NCBI GenBank assembly: GCA_964651495.1
Contig: CAZYWP010000052.1
Span: 1 to 19,007, forward strand
Source: CAZNVB01 sp964651495
GTDB lineage: Bacteria; Acidobacteriota; Aminicenantia; Aminicenantales; UBA8522
Length of the DNA: 19,007 bases
Reading direction: 5' to 3'
Below the pieces are notes generated by a model that had not been told where the DNA came from, did not search any database, and was given only the letters and a program-made list of their open reading frames with translations. Each line of letters starts with the position of its first letter. Position 1 is the stretch's first letter. The position numbers and the translations under genes were made by a program. Of the stretch, positions 7,994 through 15,268 are shown piece by piece.

Positions 7994-9691
7994 CTATTCT
8001 CTCTCCTTCGTCCGCTTGATCGGTTCGACGGACAGGATCTGGGCCCGGAACTTGTCCATGAAGGCCTGGACCGAAGGGTCTTTCAGGGCCAGCTCCGTCT
8101 CTTTTTCTCGCCTGTTCTCCCTGCCCACCAGGGAGTCGACAATATGGACCTTGGCCTTCTGTCCGAGAATTGCGGAAGCGATTCTCTCCACGGTCCGGGT
8201 CTCTCGCTGGACGGATTCCCGGTAGAAATCCTCGCCGGCCGGGAAGGCGATCTCCAGGATGACCGGGTTATCGATGACGAACCTTTTCTCCGGGTGGAAT
8301 TTGATGTCCAAGGACTCATCTTTGATCTTGAAGGAGGTCAGCCGTCCGAAGATGGCCGCCAGCGAGCTCTTCTCCTTCTGCATCTCGGCCAGAATTTTCT
8401 GGAAGACCTCTTTTTCTTCGTTCCGTGGCTTCGGGGCCGGCGCTGGGGCGCCCGATGGAGCCACGGGTTCCGAGCGGCCGGGACCGGTCTCACTCCGAAG
8501 CGGCGGAAGCGTTGCAGTTTCGTCTGCCGGAGCAGGGTTGCCGGCGTCGAGCTTCATTTTCTCGACCTGGGAAATGAGGTCCTGGAGAGGAACGATTTTT
8601 TTGTAGTGGCAGAGTTTGACCAGCAGCGTCTCCAGATAGATCTGGGGGTGGGATGAATAGCGGAGCCCCGGCTCCGCCTGCTGGAGTGAGAGGATAAAGC
8701 GGAGGAGCTCTTCCGTCGAGGCTTTTTCTGCTTCTTTCCTGTGCTCCTCAAGCTCTTCAGCGTTCAGGGGAAGCAGGTCTTTCGGTTCCTTGACCGACTT
8801 GGCCAGCAGGAGGTTGCGGAAGTGTTCGACGAGCTCCCTGTAGAAAAAGCGCAGGTCGTACCCGCGTTCGATGACCTTCTCGACGAGGGCGAAAATCCGC
8901 GCTGCATCCTGACCCAGGATCAAGCTCGAGCATTCGAAAAGGATGTCCTTGCTGATCACTCCGAGGATTTCCTTCAAATCGTCGTCCTGGATGGCATCGC
9001 CAGAAAACGCCACGGCCTGGTCGAGCAGGCTCTGGGCATCCCGCAGGCTCCCTTCCGAGGCCTCGGCGAGGAGACTAAGGCCGTAGGGAGAAATCGTCAG
9101 TTTTTCTTTCTGGGCGATTTCGAGCAGGTGGTTGATGATCTCCTTCTGGGAGATCTTCTTGAACTCGAAATGCTGGCAGCGGGAAACGATGGTGGGGGGC
9201 ACCTTGTGGAATTCCGTGGTGGCGAAGATGAAGACGGTGCGCTCGGGCGGCTCCTCAAGGGTCTTCAGCAGGGCATTGAAGGCGTGTGTGGACAGCATAT
9301 GGACTTCGTCGATGTAAATGATCTTGTTTCGGCTGTGAATAGGTCTGTATTTAGCCGTATCCCTGATGGGGCCGATATCCTCGACAGTCCGGCTTGAGGC
9401 GCCGTCGATCTCGAGGACATCGACCGAGCGGTCCTCGTTGATGGCCACGCAAAACTCGCACTTGTTACAGGGCGTCGGCGTGGGCCCGGACTGACAATTC
9501 AGGGCCTTGGCCAGGATCCGGGCGACCGTCGTCTTGCCCACGCCACGCATCCCTGAGAATATGTAAGCCTGAGCGACGCGGTTGGCCCTGATGGCGTTCT
9601 GGAGGGTCTGGACGACGGCCTTCTGGCCGATCATCTCCTCGAAATTCTTGGGCCTGTATTTGCGGGCGTATATGACATACGGCTTTTCCAT
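7994..9691 (-). CDS. dnaX: DNA polymerase III subunit gamma/tau
   Basis: The clamp-loader motor of the replicative polymerase, 565 residues, close to the Bacillus length. Seen motifs: YARKYRP near the start, Walker A GMRGVGKT at 47-54, a four-Cys zinc module C66, C75, C78, C81, Walker B with DEVH at 128-131, and the sensor VSRCQHF. After the AAA+ and collar domains (to about residue 365) comes a Pro/Ala-rich linker (about 400-435) and a C-terminal tau-like domain. The start at 9691 (MEKPYVIYARK) is chosen because it matches family starts and lies just after a good promoter; a longer reading to 10054 runs through that promoter and the opposite gene. No good ribosome site is seen. A run of seven A at 8596-8602, near the end of the collar domain, might allow slippage to a short gamma form. 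Confidence 0.96.
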   Translation of the reverse strand: MEKPYVIYARKYRPKNFEEMIGQKAVVQTLQNAIRANRVAQAYIFSGMRGVGKTTVARILAKALNCQSGPTPTPCNKCEFCVAINEDRSVDVLEIDGASSRTVEDIGPIRDTAKYRPIHSRNKIIYIDEVHMLSTHAFNALLKTLEEPPERTVFIFATTEFHKVPPTIVSRCQHFEFKKISQKEIINHLLEIAQKEKLTISPYGLSLLAEASEGSLRDAQSLLDQAVAFSGDAIQDDDLKEILGVISKDILFECSSLILGQDAARIFALVEKVIERGYDLRFFYRELVEHFRNLLLAKSVKEPKDLLPLNAEELEEHRKEAEKASTEELLRFILSLQQAEPGLRYSSHPQIYLETLLVKLCHYKKIVPLQDLISQVEKMKLDAGNPAPADETATLPPLRSETGPGRSEPVAPSGAPAPAPKPRNEEKEVFQKILAEMQKEKSSLAAIFGRLTSFKIKDESLDIKFHPEKRFVIDNPVILEIAFPAGEDFYRESVQRETRTVERIASAILGQKAKVHIVDSLVGRENRREKETELALKDPSVQAFMDKFRAQILSVEPIKRTKERE

Positions 9692-9740
9692 TGTTGGTGA
9701 TTCGCGGAGAGGAAAAAAATCTCCTTTTAAAGTACCGTTT

Positions 9741-9769
9741 ATATTAACACATTTCTTCCCCGTTGCCAA
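9741..9769 (-). promoter_or_regulatory. Sigma70-type promoter of dnaX
   Basis: On the minus strand, TTGGCA (9764-9769) and TAATAT (9741-9746) are separated by exactly 17 bp, close to the sigma70 consensus. The predicted transcript would start near 9735, giving a leader of about 44 nt before the dnaX ATG. The leader carries AAAAGGAG, a T-run and a TCTCC stretch able to pair with GGAGA. It would drive dnaX-ybaB-recR. Confidence 0.65.
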
Positions 9770-9784
9770 AGGATATTTTATAAT
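9756..9784 (+). promoter_or_regulatory. Possible promoter of the EamA gene
   Basis: A perfect -10 hexamer TATAAT lies at 9779-9784, but the -35 at 17-bp spacing is only TTCCCC (9756-9761). Transcription would start near 9791, just before the GCGGAG ribosome site. The element overlaps the divergent dnaX promoter, so the two may interfere. Confidence 0.4.
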
Positions 9785-9805
9785 TGCATAGCGGAGTTTA
9801 TCGAA

Positions 9806-10669
9806 TTGCAGCGACGAAGTCTTATCGAAATCCACCTCGCTACGGCGCTCTTCGGGCTGGCCGGGCTGTTCGGCAAGTGGATCGCCCTCTCCCCGGTCCT
9901 GATCGTCTTCGGAAGGGTGGCCTTCGCCAGCCTGGCCCTGGGCGCAATTCTTCTGGCGACCGGACAGAGCCTGCGCCGGCTGGGGCGGGAATCCGGCTGG
10001 CTGCTCCTCGGGCTGGGGGGAATTCTCGCCGCCCACTGGGTCTCCTTTTTTCAATCGATCCAGGTCTCTTCGGTCGCCGTCGGCCTCCTCGCCTATTCCT
10101 CTTTCCCCATATTTACGGTCTTTTTGGAACCCCTGCTGACCCGGGAAAAAATCGACCGGGTGAATCTTGTCCTGGCCGGACTCTGCCTCGCGGGCGTGTT
10201 TTTGATCATCCCGCGCTTCGACCCGGCTGATATGATCTTCCGCGGGGTCCTCTGGGGGCTCCTGTCAGGGCTGACTTTCGCGGTTCTCGCCGTCTTCAAC
10301 CGACGACTGGCGCAAAAATATTCCAGCCTGGCCATCTCCTTCTACGAGGATCTGTTTGCCTTCCTGTTCCTTTTTCCCTTTATCTGGGGGTCCGGCGGCG
10401 GGGTCACGGGGAAGAGCCTCCTCCTGCTCGCCGTCCTGGGGGTCGTCTGCACGGCGGGGTCGCACACGCTGTTTATCTCCGGAATGCGTCGGGTCAGGGC
10501 CCAGACGGCCAGCATCATCAGCTCGCTCGAGCCGGTCTACGGGATTCTGCTGGCCTTGTTTTTCTTGGGCGAGCGGCCGTCGTCCCGCACTCTCGCGGGG
10601 GGAGTGATTATCCTCGCCGCCGTCGGGCTCGTCTCGGCTAAAGAGGCGGCCAGGGCGCGGGCCGCTTAG
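9806..10669 (+). CDS. EamA/DMT family transporter
   Basis: A 287-residue integral membrane protein of the drug/metabolite transporter superfamily. The hydrophobic profile shows about ten transmembrane segments in two related halves, as expected for a duplicated EamA domain. The second half ends with the family-typical SSLEPVYGILLALFFLGE followed by GGVIILAAVGLV. Members export amino acids, purines or other metabolites; the substrate cannot be told from sequence. The start is a TTG with a GCGGAG ribosome site about 9 nt upstream, and no better ATG exists before the first membrane helix. It stops 2 bp from the convergent DUF6600 gene. Confidence 0.88.
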   Translation: MQRRSLIEIHLATALFGLAGLFGKWIALSPVLIVFGRVAFASLALGAILLATGQSLRRLGRESGWLLLGLGGILAAHWVSFFQSIQVSSVAVGLLAYSSFPIFTVFLEPLLTREKIDRVNLVLAGLCLAGVFLIIPRFDPADMIFRGVLWGLLSGLTFAVLAVFNRRLAQKYSSLAISFYEDLFAFLFLFPFIWGSGGGVTGKSLLLLAVLGVVCTAGSHTLFISGMRRVRAQTASIISSLEPVYGILLALFFLGERPSSRTLAGGVIILAAVGLVSAKEAARARAA

Positions 10670-10671
10670 TC

Positions 10672-11850
10672 TTATTCTTTTTTCTTGATCCGGCCCTTGA
10701 CTGTCTTCTCTTCTTCTTGGTGCCGTTCCGCGATCTTGGATTTTTCTTCCTGGTGCTGTTTCTTCAGCTCTTTGGCCCTGACCTCATAATCTTTCTGGAT
10801 TTTCTGTTTCTCGGCGTTGCCCGAGGCCAGCCTTTTTTCGTCCTCGACTTTCCTCTGCAGCTCGGCTTCGTCCTTTTTCTGGCTTTCCTCGACCATCTGG
10901 ATCTCCTCGTCCTGGTCATTTCTGAGCCGCCGCTCCATGTCGCTGCCAGGATATTGTCGTTCCATTTCCTCCCTGCGGATCTCGGGGACTTTTTCTTCCG
11001 CTTCTTCCTTTTGCAGCGCGGCCTTTGGCTTGGCCGTCTCGTTTTTCTTGACTACAGGGCGGTAGATGTTGACCGCATCCCCGGAAACGCGGGACTCGCC
11101 GGGCCGGCGGGCGTCCTCGAGCTGGTAGAGCGAGACTTCGCTGCCGACGAGGCGGCGGACCTGCTCGACGTCCACCCCGTCGTTGAAGATCTGCCTGTTT
11201 CTCTGGGCCAGGTTGGATTTGTGGACGGTGAAATTGACGATCGTCGCGTTACGCTCAAAAGGAAGGACATAGCGGTCGAGATAGTCGTGCTGAAAATGTC
11301 GGCCTTCGATGAACACCCAATGGTGCTGGGGAAAATCGTAGGGCAGGGAGCGGATGCCGATTCCGGCCACAAATTCAACGTCGGGCGGCAGAGGCGCCCA
11401 GCCGATGTACAGATTCCCCCAGCGCCAGGTGACCCATGCCGGTGCCCAAACGGTGCCGGGAACCCAAAACCAGCCGAGACGGCGGTCCCAACCCCAGCGG
11501 CCGTAATGAAACGGAGCCCAGCCCCATTCGTCATAGGACACCCAGGTCCAGCCATAATTCGTCCAGGCCCAGCGGCCGTAGGTGTAAGGACGCCACCTGG
11601 GGCCGACGCGGCGCGGGATCCAGACGTACCCATATGGGGAATAACTGGTCCAGACTCCGTAGGGAGCCAGGTAATCATAGAAATAGGCGCTATCGGTCTC
11701 TTCCGGGTATTCTTCGTAACTCCTGTCGTAACGGTCCTCGCGGGGCGGGCGCGGCGCGGGCTGGCTTTGCTCTCCTTCATAAGGAACGTAAATCACGCAG
11801 CTCGATAGGAAAACGATTCCCAAGAGGATGGCCAGGACGTTCTTTTTCAT
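10672..11850 (-). CDS. Trp-rich DUF6600-type lipoprotein with a charged C-terminal coiled coil
   Basis: A 392-residue predicted lipoprotein: KKNVLAILLGIVF then the lipobox LSSC with the lipid-bearing Cys18. Residues of about 56-165 form a DUF6600 (YXWGXW-type) region with 18 Trp between residues 67 and 151, in repeated Y-G-x-W units (YGRWAW, YGWTWV, WGWAPFHYGRWGW). The motif WAPLPP closes it. From about residue 280 the sequence becomes rich in Lys, Glu and Gln with no Pro, and probably forms a long coiled coil that ends in RIKKKE. The biochemical role of this family is not known; a cell-envelope place is inferred from the lipobox. The ATG at 11850 is chosen because GGAGGAG stands just upstream; a start 7 codons earlier would spoil the signal peptide. 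It sits alone, with its own leader. Confidence 0.85.
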   Translation of the reverse strand: MKKNVLAILLGIVFLSSCVIYVPYEGEQSQPAPRPPREDRYDRSYEEYPEETDSAYFYDYLAPYGVWTSYSPYGYVWIPRRVGPRWRPYTYGRWAWTNYGWTWVSYDEWGWAPFHYGRWGWDRRLGWFWVPGTVWAPAWVTWRWGNLYIGWAPLPPDVEFVAGIGIRSLPYDFPQHHWVFIEGRHFQHDYLDRYVLPFERNATIVNFTVHKSNLAQRNRQIFNDGVDVEQVRRLVGSEVSLYQLEDARRPGESRVSGDAVNIYRPVVKKNETAKPKAALQKEEAEEKVPEIRREEMERQYPGSDMERRLRNDQDEEIQMVEESQKKDEAELQRKVEDEKRLASGNAEKQKIQKDYEVRAKELKKQHQEEKSKIAERHQEEEKTVKGRIKKKE

Positions 11851-11871
11851 GGTTTTTTCTCCTCCAAACAC

Positions 11872-11931
11872 CTATTTTCTCTGCAAACATTGTGCCAGAG
11901 TGCATTCCCCCGTGTTGAGGGGAAATGGCAT
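11872..11931 (-). CDS. Possible 19-residue upstream ORF before the DUF6600 gene
   Basis: An ATG at 11931 follows AAGGAG by 8 nt and reads MPFPLNTGECTLAQCLQRK before a TAG, ending 21 nt before the lipoprotein start. The spacing to the ribosome site is ideal, so it could be translated as a leader peptide. Against this, the proposed promoter just upstream would start the transcript after the AAGGAG, in which case the site is not in the mRNA. No known family. The reading frame contains the hairpin at 11903-11927. Confidence 0.3.
   Translation of the reverse strand: MPFPLNTGECTLAQCLQRK
11903..11927 (-). promoter_or_regulatory. 9-bp RNA hairpin in the DUF6600 leader
   Basis: On the minus-strand transcript CAUUUCCCC pairs with GGGGGAAUG across a 7-nt loop (UCAACAC). 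All nine pairs form in RNA, one being G-U. It lies 53 nt before the lipoprotein ATG and inside the small upstream ORF, so translation of that ORF would melt it. There is no T-run, so it is not a terminator. Confidence 0.4.
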
Positions 11932-11945
11932 CTCTTATGCTCCTT

Positions 11946-11974
11946 ATTATGTCCAAAAAAAAGGACAGCTGCAA
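11946..11974 (-). promoter_or_regulatory. Possible promoter of the DUF6600 gene
   Basis: On the minus strand TTGCAG (11969-11974) and CATAAT (11946-11951) are 17 bp apart. The spacer holds GTCC, eight A/T pairs and GGAC, an inverted repeat around an A-tract that could be an operator or bend. The -10 is good and the -35 is poor. Confidence 0.4.
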
Positions 11975-12016
11975 CATCAAGGCTCAAAATTGAGAGTAAT
12001 TCACCATTAATTGAGT

Positions 12017-12041
12017 ATTCTTATCAAGCCGATAGGAGAAT
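12017..12041 (-). terminator. Stem-loop after the ornithine aminotransferase gene
   Basis: Eleven nt beyond the stop, the minus strand can pair ATTCT with AGAAT and TATC with GATA around a GGCTT loop, with a CC bulge. No T-run follows. It may mark the 3' end of the transcript, but it is a weak terminator candidate. Confidence 0.25.
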
Positions 12042-12052
12042 GGGCAATTCGC

Positions 12053-13258
12053 TCAGCTCAGCCGCTTGAAGACCTGCTTGATCCTCTTGAACGCCCAGTT
12101 GAGGTCCTTCTGCCTGACGATCAGGGGCGGCGCGAACCGGATGACGTTGTCATGGGTCTCCTTACATAGAAGGCCTTCCTTCTTGAGCTCCTCGCAAAAC
12201 CGCCGGGCGCCTCCGGCTTCCGGCCGGAGCTCGACCCCGATGAGCAGCCCCTTTCCCCTGACTTCCTTGATCTGCTTGCTCCGGATTTTTTTCAACTTGG
12301 CGAGGAAATAGGCCCCCACCTCGGCGGCGTTGACGACGAGCTTTTCGTCTTGGAGCACGCGAAGCGCCTCGCGGGCCACGGCGCAGGCCAGAGGATTTCC
12401 GCCGAAGGTGGAACCGTGCTCGCCGGGTTTGAAGACACCCAGGATTTCGCGGGATGACAGCGTGGCCGAGATGGGATAGCAGCCGCCGCCCAACGATTTG
12501 CCGATGACTACCATGTCGGCCTTCACGCCTTCGTGTTCGCAAGCGAAAATTTTGCCGGTTCGGCCCAGGCCCGTCTGGATCTCATCGGCGATGAACAGGA
12601 CATTGTTGGCGGCGCAAACTTCCTTGGCTGCCTTGAGATAGCCTTCGGGCGGGATGAGGACGCCGGCTTCGGCCTGGATGGGCTCGACGAGGAAAGCGGC
12701 GGTATTGGGGGTAATGGCCTGGCGCAGGGCCTCGACATCTCCGTACGGGATGACCTTGAAACCTGGTGTGAACGGCCCGAAATCGTTCCTATAGAGCGGC
12801 TCGGTCGAGAAGCTGATGATGGTCACTGTCCGGCCGTGGAAATTGTTGGCGCAGGCGATGATCTCCGCCTGGTCCTGGGGGACGCCTTTCTTCTGATAGG
12901 CCCATTTCCGGGCGCATTTGATGGCCGTTTCGATCGACTCGGCCCCGGAGCTCATCGGCAGGACCATCTCGTAGCCGGTCAGAGCGGAGAGCTCTCGGGC
13001 CAGGAGCGGCCATTGGTCGTTGCGGAAGGCGCGGGAGGTCAGGGTCAGGCGTTTGGCCTGGCTCTGGACGCACTTGACGATCCGGGGATGACAGTGACCC
13101 TGGTTAACGGCGGAGTAGCCGCTCAAAAAGTCGAGGTATTTCCGGTCTTCGACGTCCCAGACCCAGATTCCTTTTCCCTTGGTCAGGACGGCGTCCAGGG
13201 GATGGTAGTTATGAGCGCCGTAAAGGTCCTCGATGACGATATAATCGCGGCTCTCCAT
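12053..13258 (-). CDS. rocD: Ornithine aminotransferase (ornithine--oxo-acid transaminase)
   Basis: A class-III PLP aminotransferase of 401 residues that moves the delta-amino group of ornithine to 2-oxoglutarate, giving glutamate semialdehyde, the link between arginine, ornithine and proline. The PLP lysine is K254 in GKSLGGGCYPISA, and D225 in ADEIQTG should hold the pyridine nitrogen. Ornithine-type signatures are SGYSAVNQGHCHP (Y48), TSRAFRND, NFHGRT (R143) and HGSTFGGNPLACAVA. Y48 and R143 match the human enzyme's Y55 and R180, which contact the substrate. The ATG at 13258 has AAGGAG about 6 nt upstream; a longer reading to 13369 is only the tRNA-Ser read as protein. The gene starts 58 nt after the tRNA-Ser 3' end, so both may share one transcript. 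Confidence 0.92.
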   Translation of the reverse strand: MESRDYIVIEDLYGAHNYHPLDAVLTKGKGIWVWDVEDRKYLDFLSGYSAVNQGHCHPRIVKCVQSQAKRLTLTSRAFRNDQWPLLARELSALTGYEMVLPMSSGAESIETAIKCARKWAYQKKGVPQDQAEIIACANNFHGRTVTIISFSTEPLYRNDFGPFTPGFKVIPYGDVEALRQAITPNTAAFLVEPIQAEAGVLIPPEGYLKAAKEVCAANNVLFIADEIQTGLGRTGKIFACEHEGVKADMVVIGKSLGGGCYPISATLSSREILGVFKPGEHGSTFGGNPLACAVAREALRVLQDEKLVVNAAEVGAYFLAKLKKIRSKQIKEVRGKGLLIGVELRPEAGGARRFCEELKKEGLLCKETHDNVIRFAPPLIVRQKDLNWAFKRIKQVFKRLS

Positions 13259-13291
13259 GATGACTCCTTTCTTATAAAAATCAGAATGGCC

Positions 13292-13308
13292 GCTTCCCTC
13301 GTGGAAGC
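13292..13308 (-). promoter_or_regulatory. Small stem-loop between tRNA-Ser(GGA) and rocD
   Basis: GCTTCC and GGAAGC form a perfect 6-bp stem with a 5-nt loop, 8 nt after the tRNA CCA end. On the minus strand TTTTT follows about 10 nt later, rather too far for a normal intrinsic terminator. It could be a partial terminator that lets some transcripts continue into rocD, or a processing signal. Confidence 0.3.
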
Positions 13309-13315
13309 TTACGTG

Positions 13316-13410
<95 letters not shown>

Positions 13411-13455
13411 GCTCCTGACAGAATTCAGCTTTTTTAAAGAGCTGAGAAGATAATC

Positions 13456-13484
13456 AAATTAACAGAATTGCCGGTTTTGGTCAA
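13456..13484 (-). promoter_or_regulatory. Promoter of tRNA-Ser(GGA), possibly also of rocD
   Basis: On the minus strand TTGACC (13479-13484) and TAATTT (13456-13461) are 17 bp apart, a good -35 with a moderate -10. Transcription would start near 13449, about 39 nt before the mature tRNA. An inverted repeat TCAGCT/AGCTGA (13425-13445) lies in this short 5' leader. Confidence 0.5.
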
Positions 13485-13582
13485 TGAAACATTGGATCCA
13501 TATTCCTGTGATGAGGGCGGGTCCTTCTATGATTATAGAACTATCACGAAATTTGAAATGCTCCTCGATGAAAGAGGATCAA

Positions 13583-15238
13583 TCAGAAAACGTAGTCCTT
13601 GAACTTGAGTCCCTTGGTCTTGATGGTCGTTCCCATCGCTTTGTCCAGACCGGCCAGGGCGATTTTGTAATCGATGATCGCCTTGATCTCGTCAACCTTG
13701 GCCTGGGAAAGGTTCTTCTGGTAGGTGATCAGCCATTCGCTGCCGACGAGCCCGAGTTGGTAGCGCTGCGTTTCGGCGGCGACCTGTTTTTCCACCAGCT
13801 CCCGGTAGCGGGCTGAAGTCTCGATTTTCTTGGCGCTGGTATCAAGATTCTTGATGGCATCCAGCACTTCGACCTTGATCGCCTTCTGTTCTTTTTCCAG
13901 CTGGAGATTGGCCTGCTCTTGCGCCAGCTTGGCCCGGGCCAGACCGGCCCGCGAAAAGAAATTCGCCAGGGGAACCGTCAGGGTGACGTCGACGGACAGG
14001 TTTTGATAGGTCCCCTTGAGAATATCCTTGATCGATTGGCCGCGGCTGCCGACGATCCTGTCCACTATGATGCCGGTCAGAGGGTTGTTGTCCTGGAAAA
14101 TATACCTCACGCCCGACTGGCCGGGAAACCACAAAGAGAGGTTGAGGTCGAGCTGGGGCAGGAGCTGGTTTTTCGAGTAGCCGATATCAGACGCGGCGTT
14201 GGCGATCAGGCTCTCGGAACGTTCAATCTCCGGCCGCTCGGCCAGAGCCGTCCGGAGAGCCTCCTCGTAGGTGACCGCCCGCTTTTCCACCTCAGGCTGG
14301 TCGGTGGGGATGATGGCGGTGATTTCCTGCCCGGCCGCAGCCGCAGCGCCCTTAGCCTCCCCCTCGACCGGGATGTTGAGCAGGGACTTAAGGCGGTTTT
14401 CCATCTTCTGGACCTGGAGCCGGGCGGAGAGAATCCCATTCTCGTACCCGGCGGCCTGGGCCTCGGCGCTCAGCACCTCGATGGCCGATTTCGTCCCGAT
14501 CCGGGCGGCCTCCCGGTTCCGCTTGAGCATCTCCCGGCTCAGGTCGAGAGATTGCTCCAGGACGCGCAGGCTCTCGCGGGCGTAATAAAGGTTCCAATAC
14601 GCTTCTTCGACACTGTAAATCGTCTGCAGCAGAGTTGATTTGAGGGTGGCGACGGACATGTCAAACTGGCGCTCGGCCTTGATCGTCTCGTAGCGGTTGA
14701 TTTTGAGACCGAACCCCCGCAGCAGCGGCTGCTTCAGGCGAAGGCGAAATTCACCGTAATAAGAAGGATTGACTGTCGTAAAAGCGCGGGATGTATCGGT
14801 CTTCTGCGTGTAAAGGCTAAGCGTAGCCTCTGTTCCGGTGGGGATCCGCTGAGTGAGGTCGAGATAGTAATAGTCCCGCTTAGTGGAGACGGTCGGTCCC
14901 TCCACTCCCCAGGTGCTCGGGATGTCCTGGTTGAGGTAGGAGGAGTTCACCTGGAACTGGGGCAGAAATTGCTCCCGTGTCTGCGAGGCCGAGGCCGCGT
15001 CCATCTCGGGATTCAGGACCTCGATGCGCAGGTCAAGGTTCGCCTCCAGGGCCTGGCGGATGCAGTCGGTAAGGGCCAGTCTCAGAGGCCGCGGGTTGTC
15101 CTGAGCCTGGATCGCAGGCGTGTTTTGCGTATTGTCCGGACGGGTTCCTGCCCTTAGTGGGGACGCAACCGGCCCGTTCATGACAAAAAGGAAGATGGAC
15201 AAAACGGTCATGCTCTTCAAGAAATTGCTCCGATGCAT
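13583..15238 (-). CDS. TolC-family outer-membrane efflux protein
   Basis: A 551-residue outer-membrane channel of the TolC/OEP family. Residues 1-30 form a signal peptide (KSMTVLSIFLFVMNGPVASPLRA). Two outer-membrane-efflux repeats follow, about 55-270 and 300-520, with long amphipathic helices rich in Ala, Gln and Glu. The first repeat holds LKQPLLRGFG, typical of this subfamily, and SVEEAYWNLYYA; the second holds ANAASDIGYSKNQLLPQLDLNLSL and VTLTVPLANFFSRAGLARAKLAQEQANLQLEKEQ. Such trimers span the outer membrane and pair with inner-membrane pumps and adaptors, but no adaptor or pump gene is in this window. A GAGGAGGG ribosome site precedes the ATG. It begins 30 nt after homoserine dehydrogenase and may share its transcript, although the functions are unrelated. 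Confidence 0.93.
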   Translation of the reverse strand: MHRSNFLKSMTVLSIFLFVMNGPVASPLRAGTRPDNTQNTPAIQAQDNPRPLRLALTDCIRQALEANLDLRIEVLNPEMDAASASQTREQFLPQFQVNSSYLNQDIPSTWGVEGPTVSTKRDYYYLDLTQRIPTGTEATLSLYTQKTDTSRAFTTVNPSYYGEFRLRLKQPLLRGFGLKINRYETIKAERQFDMSVATLKSTLLQTIYSVEEAYWNLYYARESLRVLEQSLDLSREMLKRNREAARIGTKSAIEVLSAEAQAAGYENGILSARLQVQKMENRLKSLLNIPVEGEAKGAAAAAGQEITAIIPTDQPEVEKRAVTYEEALRTALAERPEIERSESLIANAASDIGYSKNQLLPQLDLNLSLWFPGQSGVRYIFQDNNPLTGIIVDRIVGSRGQSIKDILKGTYQNLSVDVTLTVPLANFFSRAGLARAKLAQEQANLQLEKEQKAIKVEVLDAIKNLDTSAKKIETSARYRELVEKQVAAETQRYQLGLVGSEWLITYQKNLSQAKVDEIKAIIDYKIALAGLDKAMGTTIKTKGLKFKDYVF

Positions 15239-15268
15239 GGTTTCCCTCCTCAGATATTACAGCTTATC

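Noticed and set aside
9692..10054. N-terminal extension of dnaX
   Set aside because: Would read through the dnaX promoter and antisense to the EamA gene; the family start is at 9691.
11777..11980. 67-codon minus-strand frame over the DUF6600 start
   Set aside because: No ribosome site, low-information sequence, and it overlaps the well-supported lipoprotein start out of frame.
13425..13445. Inverted repeat TCAGCT/AGCTGA as a terminator
   Set aside because: On the minus strand, no T-run follows the stem, and it sits between a tRNA promoter and the tRNA.
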